From Candidatus Bathyarchaeota archaeon (GTDB taxonomy: Archaea; Thermoproteota; Bathyarchaeia; 40CM-2-53-6), in assembly GCA_005882905.1 (NCBI GenBank), contig VBBG01000028.1, positions 1-17,864 on the forward strand: a DNA stretch of 17,864 bases. Direction: 5' to 3'. The position numbers and the translations under genes are program-made. Shown piece after piece: positions 13,028 to 17,864 of this stretch (position 1 is its first letter; each line of letters starts with the position of its first letter). The notes below the pieces were generated by a model. That model made no database searches. It was not told the DNA's origin and worked only from the letters and a program-made list of their open reading frames with translations.

Positions 13028-13621
13028 ATGGGCCAAGAGATTGGCTGGACGCCTGGAAATCTATGGACGCCTGATGTCAGAATTGCCAATCCACCACCAG
13101 CCCTTTTAGCGAAGTATACGGGAAAGGAGAAGTCGTTCTTCTACGACTATGCCGGTTTCGTCGTAAAGGTAATCCAAGACTCGATGGTTGCCGATAAACT
13201 CCGTGGTATTCTTGAGATCGAAGCAGTTCAGATAGAAAAGCCCGTTGACGTCCGCGTGATGGTCTTCCCGGCCCGTCCATTGAGAGGGCGGGCGAATAGG
13301 ATGCTTCATGGAAGCTACAATCACTCCGCATCTCAGATCAGTCTCTACCCGATCAGGCTTCCCCGAGACTGGATACGCCACGACGGGAGTGACATGTTCA
13401 AGCTCTCCTACCAGACTCTGACCGAACGAAAGAAGAGACTCCTCCACGAGATCTCGAAGACCGCGATAGCGACGCTGCTCCATGAGCTGCTTCACGTCAA
13501 GTTTGAACGGAGAGGATTAGCGTCATATGTTGAAGAGCCTCTTGTCCGGAAATTGGAGAGTCAGTACATGCAAGGCTGGGAGACGACCCTCTTAGCGGCT
13601 TTGCAACGAGCATCAGGCTGA
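13028..13621 (+). CDS. Putative zinc metalloprotein with HELLH motif
   Basis: A 197-aa protein not assigned to a family. HELLH (152-156, in ATLLHELLHVKFE) is an HExxH zinc-binding and catalytic motif at the end of a hydrophobic helix. A second acidic pair (Glu169-Glu170 in SYVEEPLVRKLE) lies about 14 residues downstream, a plausible third ligand as in gluzincin or SprT-like proteins. The N-terminal part has beta-type segments (ILEIEAVQIEKPVDVRVMVFPARPL, SASQISLYPIRLPRDWI) preceding the helix, as in small minimal metalloproteases. No signal peptide is visible, so it is probably cytosolic. An A/T box at 12988-12994 fits the ATG at 13028. Protease activity is inferred from the motif only. Confidence 0.75.
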   Translation: MGQEIGWTPGNLWTPDVRIANPPPALLAKYTGKEKSFFYDYAGFVVKVIQDSMVADKLRGILEIEAVQIEKPVDVRVMVFPARPLRGRANRMLHGSYNHSASQISLYPIRLPRDWIRHDGSDMFKLSYQTLTERKKRLLHEISKTAIATLLHELLHVKFERRGLASYVEEPLVRKLESQYMQGWETTLLAALQRASG

Positions 13622-13680
13622 CGGTTCCAGGTTTTGGGGCCTTTCTCCGACCATACCTAGGAATGACTTGCTGGCCTTCT

Positions 13681-13714
13681 GTCCTTGGCAAATCCGTCGA
13701 ATCCCGACAAGGAC
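13681..13714. terminator. Inverted-repeat structure between convergent genes
   Basis: GTCCTT (13681-13686) pairs with AAGGAC (13709-13714), enclosing a second stem GTCG (13696-13699)/CGAC (13705-13708). The 120-bp gap separates the stop of the HELLH gene (13621) from that of the HAD gene (13742), where convergent terminators are expected. A pyrimidine-rich stretch precedes it at 13632-13648. Confidence 0.3.
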
Positions 13715-13741
13715 GAATGTGGCACTGCCATGGCGACCGTC

Positions 13742-14419
13742 TTAGGAACCAAGGTGTAGGGCCAGCTGTCCGAGATCCCCGATCTCCGTAACACCCAACT
13801 CGGAGTACTTGTGCAACGGGACCTCGTTTTTCCGATTGACCCATACAGCTCTGATGCCTATTGTCAGGGCCGGCTCGATATCATGGTACTGGCTCGATGC
13901 GACATGGACCCAGGGTCTGTCCTTGATTATCCTGCGCGCTTCTTCAAAATGGCCATATGCAGGCTTGTAGGATTTCACGTTCTCGGCTGTGACTATGATA
14001 TCGAATCTTCTTGTGAAATGCTTGAGGGTACCGGTCAGGAGGTCATTATCCACGTTTGATAGAATCCCAAGCGTATGTCTCCTTGCAAGCCTCTCCAGAG
14101 AAGAATTCGTATCGGGGAATGGTGTCCAATGGGGCAGTTCGTCTGCAAGGAACGAAGCTTCGGCCTTCGATAGGTTCCATCCGATTTTTCGGGCGACGGC
14201 GAGGGCTGTCTTCGAGAGAACATCCCGATACAACAGGTGGGGTGTCTCTTTCTCGATTCTGCGCTCTTCCATTTCGTATAGTTTGAAGGCGCGGGCTTCC
14301 AGGTCTGGTTCTGCTCGGGTCTCTGTCATGGCCTTCCGGAAGGCTCGCCGTATCCCTGTCTCCCAGTCAATCAGAGTACCATAGCAGTCGAACGTAATGA
14401 CATCGAACTGGTCTAGCAT
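13742..14419 (-). CDS. HAD-superfamily hydrolase, haloacid dehalogenase type II-like
   Basis: A 225-aa HAD protein. Motif I is FDCYGTLIDWE with nucleophile Asp11 and Thr15; motif II is ILSNVD (Ser121-Asn122), motif III Lys152 in SYKP, and motif IV VASSQYHDIEPA with Asp180. The DCYGT form of motif I (Tyr instead of the second Asp) and the helical cap after it are characteristic of type II L-2-haloacid dehalogenases, which hydrolyse the carbon-halogen bond through an ester on Asp11. Many members annotated this way act on other substrates. ATG 14419 directly follows the TAG stop of the gene upstream (next base), so the two are co-transcribed. Confidence 0.88.
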   Translation of the reverse strand: MLDQFDVITFDCYGTLIDWETGIRRAFRKAMTETRAEPDLEARAFKLYEMEERRIEKETPHLLYRDVLSKTALAVARKIGWNLSKAEASFLADELPHWTPFPDTNSSLERLARRHTLGILSNVDNDLLTGTLKHFTRRFDIIVTAENVKSYKPAYGHFEEARRIIKDRPWVHVASSQYHDIEPALTIGIRAVWVNRKNEVPLHKYSELGVTEIGDLGQLALHLGS

Positions 14420-14908
14420 CTAGTCTGCTGACCTTGATACCTGGTTCATGTTCCTAATCAACCGTCTTAGCCGTAACCGATATCTTCTCTGATTGCCGTG
14501 GCTGGGAAAAGGCAGGGGCTCAGTGTTCAGGACCCTATCACCGAGACCGGCCGTTTCTAGCGCGTGGCGCACGGGTCCGTAGACCGTCTGCTTTACTATC
14601 ACTATGGAGCCGGGATCTAGCTCCTTCGCTCTCCTGGCGAGACCGGGCGCTTCTCGAGCAATAGAGATCCTTCTCGCTTTCGGAGATAGTCTATCGACCG
14701 GACGATCGCAAGTGTCGATGAGGAAGAAGCCTCTAGAACGAAATTCTTCCAACAAACCTGTCTTGTCCAGACCCTTCCTCAATGGATGGCCAAGAGGCCA
14801 CAGCGACAATGCCTTCATCGTCTCTCTGAACAGGTGATCTTTCCCGATTGTCTTACTGAAATAGAAAAACCCGCCTGAAGAGGGAGGCGACTCGGCTACA
14901 AACAACAC
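14420..14908 (-). CDS. Conserved protein resembling the uracil-DNA glycosylase superfamily
   Basis: 162 aa from the GTG at 14908. Recognisable elements are LFVAESPPSSGGFFYF near the start, FFLIDTCDRPVD in the middle, IVIVKQTVYGPVRHALETAG, and the C-terminal LNTEPLPFPSHGNQRRYRLRL. The ESPP...F start and the PxPFPSHGN end recall UDG-like proteins, but key glycosylase residues cannot be verified and the call is tentative. The same frame is open upstream to the tRNA-Phe 3' end and encodes REDYAQARALYKPRTIRVLFVAESPP, which looks like genuine family sequence, yet contains no ATG, GTG or TTG. The true start may be a rare codon (CTG 14932 or ATT) or the start may have been lost. Confidence 0.6.
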   Translation of the reverse strand: MLFVAESPPSSGGFFYFSKTIGKDHLFRETMKALSLWPLGHPLRKGLDKTGLLEEFRSRGFFLIDTCDRPVDRLSPKARRISIAREAPGLARRAKELDPGSIVIVKQTVYGPVRHALETAGLGDRVLNTEPLPFPSHGNQRRYRLRLRRLIRNMNQVSRSAD

Positions 14909-14970
14909 GCGAATTGTACGTGGCTTGTACAGGGCCCTTGCTTGAGCGTAGTCTTCTCTCTTTGACTGAA

Positions 14971-15103
14971 TGGTGCCGAGGGCAGGATTTGAACCTGCGA
15001 ATGGGCCGGTCAGATCTGACCGCCAACCCGGTTTCTGACACGTGAATCTTCAGCCGGGCGCTCTCCCAAGCCTCCGTTCTGGATCAGGCTGAGCTACCTC
15101 GGC
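14971..15103 (-). tRNA. tRNA-Phe (GAA) with three introns
   Basis: Acceptor GCCGAGG/CCTCGGC, A73 and encoded CCA; T-arm GCAGG-TTCAAAT-CCTGC; anticodon stem CCCGG/CCGGG with loop CTGAAG-A, anticodon GAA. Intron 1 (15067-15084, 18 nt) is in the D-loop: outer CTC/GAG, central helix AGCC/GGCT, bulges TGA and TGG, inner TCC/GGA; splicing gives GCTC-AGCCTGGGA-GAGC. Intron 2 (15033-15047, 15 nt) is at 37/38: CTGA/TCAG with bulges AGA and AAA. Intron 3 (15001-15023, 23 nt) is in the variable region: GGGT/GCCC with bulges TGG and ATT and a 7-bp inner stem CGGTCAG/CTGACCG; splicing leaves variable loop TTGTC. The mature tRNA is 74 nt plus CCA. Confidence 0.95.
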
Positions 15104-15136
15104 ACACCTCGGCCCTTTGACCCCCGGTCAGAGGAG

Positions 15137-15144
15137 AATTAAGC
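15137..15144 (-). promoter_or_regulatory. TATA box for tRNA-Phe, with an adjacent inverted repeat
   Basis: CTTAATTC on the minus strand predicts a start near 15114, about 11 nt before the tRNA. The palindrome TGACC-CCC-GGTCA (15118-15130) lies between the box and the start, where a regulator could act, though this may be chance. Confidence 0.4.
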
Positions 15145-15271
15145 TTTGAAGTGCCTCGATAGACTGTGTAGAGAAGGTTACGACGAGGCTAGGCAATTAT
15201 CCAGTAAGACTAATCCATATCCAGAGCAACGTCTGTCGCCATCATAAGTAATCGAGCTATGTGTTCAGCCG

Positions 15272-16570
15272 TTGGCCCAACAATCAACTGACCCGATGAC
15301 CCGAACTGGACCAGGTCTGTTTGCCAAGCTGGGTACTCTCTCAATCCTGTACCTGTCCGTCTTTCTTACCAGGATCGGCTTCGGGACCATCCTGATTATT
15401 TTTCCTCTTTATGTCGCGACCCCTTCATCGTCTCTCGCCGCAATAATCATCGCACTCTATCCTGCCCTCGAGGGATTCAGCGCTCTTCCAGTTGGAGCAG
15501 TAGTTGACCTTAGAGGAAGGAGAAGAGTTTTCGTGACAGGAATGGCCCTAATTTCTGTTCTGACCTTCCTCATAGGACTATCGAATAACCTTGTTCTTGT
15601 GGGAGGCGCTCATGCCCTAGAAGGTCTGGCTGCTGCAATGGTGACCATCGCATCACTTACGATGATCACTGACCTCACGGTAGAGCAGAACAGGGGAGCA
15701 GGGATGGGCGCGTTCGACCTTGCGAATCTGGCAGGCTACGGGGTCGGAATCATGCTGGGGACATTGTTCTCCAAAATATTCTCGTCCAATTTGGGGGATA
15801 GCTTTCTTGTGGTTTCTGCGATAATGGGTGCCTCTTCCATCTTCGTATATTTCGTACTTCGGGAGCCTGGTCACGCTTCTCAAGGTCGACGAAGCCTGAG
15901 ACAAATGTATGATAGTTTGACATCCGACGTGGTCGGCATTCTGCCGATCTGGTTCTCTCTCACGATTATCCTCGGGTTCTACCTGTTCCTGCCAAGGCTT
16001 GTCGCGGCCCGAACTGGGGTTAGTGATCTCTCACAATCAGCGGGACTCTTGCTGCTCGCCTTACTAGTATTCGGGGCTGGAGCCTTGATGTTCGGCAGAC
16101 TCTCGGACAAGATTGGAAGGACAAAGACCGTTATGATCGGAGCAGCAGGAGAGCTTGGATTCCTCATAATACTGCCCAACCTATTCGAGCGGCTCATTGT
16201 AATTCCCCAGGGAACACCCTTGATTGAGTCTTACCAGATGGTGGGACCTATCATCATCGTCGGTGGATTCCTCTTCTTTCTTGGCTCAGCGCTCATTCCA
16301 TCAATTCTGGCATACATCGGCGACAAGGCGAGTCGTGAATTCAGAGGTTCAGCCATGGGGTTGTATAGCCTAATGCTTAGCGGAGGAATCACGACAGGGA
16401 CAATCCTTGCAGGGATAGCGGACGACCTTGGAGGTGTCCAAGCAGTCTTTTACTCCGCTGCAATAATTTTCTCCGGGCTCACACTCACATCCGCGTGGCT
16501 ATTGTACAGCAACAGCAAGACTTCAAGATCCAAGTCTCTGGCACAGGAGCATCCAGGCAAACCAATTTAA
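15272..16570 (+). CDS. Major facilitator superfamily transporter
   Basis: A 432-aa polytopic membrane protein with about 12 hydrophobic segments in two halves separated by a polar loop (LREPGHASQGRRSLRQMYDSLTSD, about 196-220). The MFS loop 2-3 motif is present as GAVVDLRGRRRV (75-86), and its repeat after the central loop as GRLSDKIGRTKTV (in the second half). Both indicate a 12-TM secondary carrier, probably proton-coupled efflux or uptake; the substrate is not predictable. A box TCATAAGTAA (15242-15251) supports a nearly leaderless TTG start at 15272; the in-frame ATG at 15296 is an alternative. Its stop codon overlaps the tRNA-Ala TATA box. Confidence 0.92.
   Translation: MAQQSTDPMTRTGPGLFAKLGTLSILYLSVFLTRIGFGTILIIFPLYVATPSSSLAAIIIALYPALEGFSALPVGAVVDLRGRRRVFVTGMALISVLTFLIGLSNNLVLVGGAHALEGLAAAMVTIASLTMITDLTVEQNRGAGMGAFDLANLAGYGVGIMLGTLFSKIFSSNLGDSFLVVSAIMGASSIFVYFVLREPGHASQGRRSLRQMYDSLTSDVVGILPIWFSLTIILGFYLFLPRLVAARTGVSDLSQSAGLLLLALLVFGAGALMFGRLSDKIGRTKTVMIGAAGELGFLIILPNLFERLIVIPQGTPLIESYQMVGPIIIVGGFLFFLGSALIPSILAYIGDKASREFRGSAMGLYSLMLSGGITTGTILAGIADDLGGVQAVFYSAAIIFSGLTLTSAWLLYSNSKTSRSKSLAQEHPGKPI
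16564..16570 (+). promoter_or_regulatory. TATA box for tRNA-Ala overlapping the MFS stop codon
   Basis: AATTTAA is centred 26 nt before 16593, five bases ahead of the tRNA 5' end at 16598. It includes the TAA stop of the transporter gene, so the tRNA promoter is embedded in the end of that gene. The T-run at 16590-16595 just upstream of the tRNA could end the transporter transcript. Confidence 0.55.
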
Positions 16571-16597
16571 CAAGCTGACCATGGTTCGCATTTTTGT

Positions 16598-16738
16598 GGG
16601 CCGGTAGATCAGCCTGGTACGCAGCATCGTTTGCTGGCCGAAGATCGCCCGCTTGGCAGGTCATCACTGACCCTGTTTGCGGGAAGGCACTAACCCTGCT
16701 CCGTAGGGCCGCGGGTTCAAATCCCGCCCGGTCCACCA
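16598..16738 (+). tRNA. tRNA-Ala (GGC) with three introns
   Basis: Acceptor GGGCCGG/CCGGTCC (one G-U), A73 and encoded CCA; T-arm GCGGG-TTCAAAT-CCCGC; anticodon stem CCCGC/GCGGG, loop TTGGCA-T, anticodon GGC. Intron 1 (16621-16642, 22 nt) is in the D-loop: central helix TGGT/GCCG, bulges ACG and AAG, inner stem CAGC/GCTG; splicing gives GATC-AGCCTGGTAC-GATC. Intron 2 (16659-16677, 19 nt) is at 37/38, with inner stem GTCA/TGAC; its central helix is weak. Intron 3 (16685-16706, 22 nt) is in the variable region: GCGG/CCGT with bulges GAA and AGG; splicing leaves AGGCC. The mature tRNA is 75 nt plus CCA. Confidence 0.94.
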
Positions 16739-16811
16739 ATTCCAAGGCAACATAACCGGTTTAGCTTATAGGAGTCTGCCTGCCCCACGGCATTGAGGAG
16801 AATTTTCGTCA

Positions 16812-17864
16812 TTGCCCGAGAGAAAGACAAGGTCTTGGTTTGAGACGATCAACCCAGCCAACGGAAAAGTAATTCGCAGATTTCGAGCGGCGACCCGGAC
16901 TGATGTCGAGAAGTCTGTTGAGAAGGCTCGCAAGGCATTCGAGAAATGGCGTGAGCTTGCCCCGGCGAAGCGGGCCGAGTTTCTGGAGAGAGCCGCGAAG
17001 ATGCTCCGTTCTCAGAAGGATAAGCTTGGTCGTATTATCACGCTCGAGATGGGAAAAACGATCAAGGAGTCCGTGCCTGAGGTTACAAAATGCGCTTGGG
17101 GATTGGAGTATTTCGCAGAGAATGGCCCCCGCTTCCTGAACCCTGAAACATTGAAGACTGATGCGACCGATAGTTATGTGGCGTTCGAGCCTCTCGGAGT
17201 TATCGCGTCTATCATGCCCTGGAACTTTCCATTATGGCAGTGCGTCCGTTTCGCGGCCCCAGCTCTGATGGCGGGAAACTCGGCAGTCTTCAAGCCGTCA
17301 AGCGTCACCCCTCAATCCGGGCTTGCCCTCCAGGAAGTCTTCGACTCGACAGGCATCCCGCCCGGAACGTTCAACGTGGTGCTTGGAAGCTCTGAGGTAG
17401 CGTCCTACATGATCGAGGCCAACACGGCGGCGGTCTCGTTCACCGGTAGTGTTCCTGCCGGGCGTCATGTAGCCGAACAGGCTAGTAGACAGCTGAAAAA
17501 GTCCGTGCTTGAGCTGGGCGGTAGCGACCCGTTCATAGTCCTGGATGATGCGGATCTAGAGGCTGCATCGACCGGCGCGGTGGCTGGAAGATTCATCAAC
17601 AACGGACAGAGCTGCATATGCGCTAAACGGTTCTTCGTCGTGAAGGCGGCCGCTGACGGGTTTCTGGATCGTTTCATAGCCAAGACCAGATCGCTCAAGG
17701 TTGGAGATCCGATGAGTCCCGAGACTGACATCGGACCCGTCGTGAGGGAGGATGCTCTGAAAACACTTGACAGACAGGTCCAGAGTTCTGTGAAGATGGG
17801 TGCAAAGGTCGAGCTGGGCGGGGAGAGGCTGAAGCGGCGAGGATTCTACTACGCCCCGACAATC
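16812..17864 (+). CDS. Aldehyde dehydrogenase, succinate-semialdehyde type (3' end beyond window)
   Basis: The first 351 codons of an NAD(P)-dependent aldehyde dehydrogenase; the frame is open to the last base. The Rossmann region IMPWNFPLWQCVRFAAPALMAGN contains Asn138, the coenzyme strand is FKPSSVTP, FTGSVPAG binds the nucleotide, Glu234 (LELGGSDPFIV) is the general base and Cys268 (GQSCICAKRF) the catalytic nucleophile. FETINPANGKVI at the start and QSCICAKRF are typical of succinate-semialdehyde dehydrogenases (GabD/Sad group), but substrate is inferred. The TTG at 16812 follows a purine-rich GAGGAG (16796-16801) and an A/T box near 16762-16771. About 100 residues, including the oligomerisation strand, are missing from the window. 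Confidence 0.93.
   Translation, partial: MPERKTRSWFETINPANGKVIRRFRAATRTDVEKSVEKARKAFEKWRELAPAKRAEFLERAAKMLRSQKDKLGRIITLEMGKTIKESVPEVTKCAWGLEYFAENGPRFLNPETLKTDATDSYVAFEPLGVIASIMPWNFPLWQCVRFAAPALMAGNSAVFKPSSVTPQSGLALQEVFDSTGIPPGTFNVVLGSSEVASYMIEANTAAVSFTGSVPAGRHVAEQASRQLKKSVLELGGSDPFIVLDDADLEAASTGAVAGRFINNGQSCICAKRFFVVKAAADGFLDRFIAKTRSLKVGDPMSPETDIGPVVREDALKTLDRQVQSSVKMGAKVELGGERLKRRGFYYAPTI

Noticed and set aside
14853..15041. Minus-strand 62-codon frame
   Set aside because: It crosses tRNA-Phe and is out of frame with the conserved UDG-like protein.
1..17864. CRISPR arrays, rRNA genes, intact insertion sequences, integrases or restriction systems
   Set aside because: Looked for on both strands; no repeat arrays, rRNA segments, transposase or integrase motifs were seen.

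Overview
The window is archaeal chromosomal DNA. A compact minus-strand operon (about 4624 down to 471) carries archaeal information-processing genes: RNase P component 4, eS19, PDCD5-type DNA-binding protein, eL39, eL31, aIF6, eL20 (LX), prefoldin alpha and the SRP receptor FtsY. All three tRNA genes encode CCA and contain archaeal bulge-helix-bulge introns. Many genes start at TTG or GTG about 5-35 nt beyond an archaeal TATA box, which suggests largely leaderless transcripts. A TACK-type lineage (Bathyarchaeia or Nitrososphaeria-like) is a reasonable but weak guess; I cannot place the organism further from sequence alone.

Layout: (1) 1-470, a possible divergent gene start at the left edge and a SelW/Rdx-like thioredoxin-fold gene. 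(2) 471-4624, the ribosome/SRP/prefoldin operon, whose unusual point is that the eL39 and eL31 reading frames overlap for hundreds of bases. (3) 4662-5784, divergent nep1 (frame-disrupted near 4900) and a second PDCD5-like gene. (4) 5977-8986, a helical-repeat/zinc-finger protein, a YgfZ/GcvT-like folate-binding protein, an SDR lacking the usual Tyr/Lys, and a frame-disrupted SRPBCC-like gene. (5) 9061-10726, a segment bounded by a 15-bp copy of the tRNA-Gly 3' end, holding an ABC-ATPase pseudogene, a cupin gene and about 460 bp without a recognisable gene; this looks like the scar of an element integrated at the tRNA. (6) 10879-13621, a DUF4234-like membrane protein, an RNase HI-like protein, a PH-like/zinc-ribbon protein and a HELLH putative metalloprotein. 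(7) 13742-15103, a HAD dehalogenase-like gene, a uracil-DNA-glycosylase-like gene and tRNA-Phe. (8) 15272-17864, an MFS transporter, tRNA-Ala and a succinate-semialdehyde-type aldehyde dehydrogenase running off the right edge.

The most notable result is the tRNA set. The three tRNAs (Gly-GCC, Phe-GAA, Ala-GGC) together carry eight short introns (15-25 nt). Only three are at the canonical 37/38 site. The others are in the D-loop (Phe, Ala), the variable region (Phe, Ala) and the T-arm at 53/54 (Gly). For seven of the eight the 3-nt bulges and 4-bp central helix can be drawn, and removal restores ordinary tRNA cloverleafs; the Ala 37/38 intron has only a weak central helix. A T-arm intron sits just inside the tRNA whose 3' end is duplicated as an att-like repeat.
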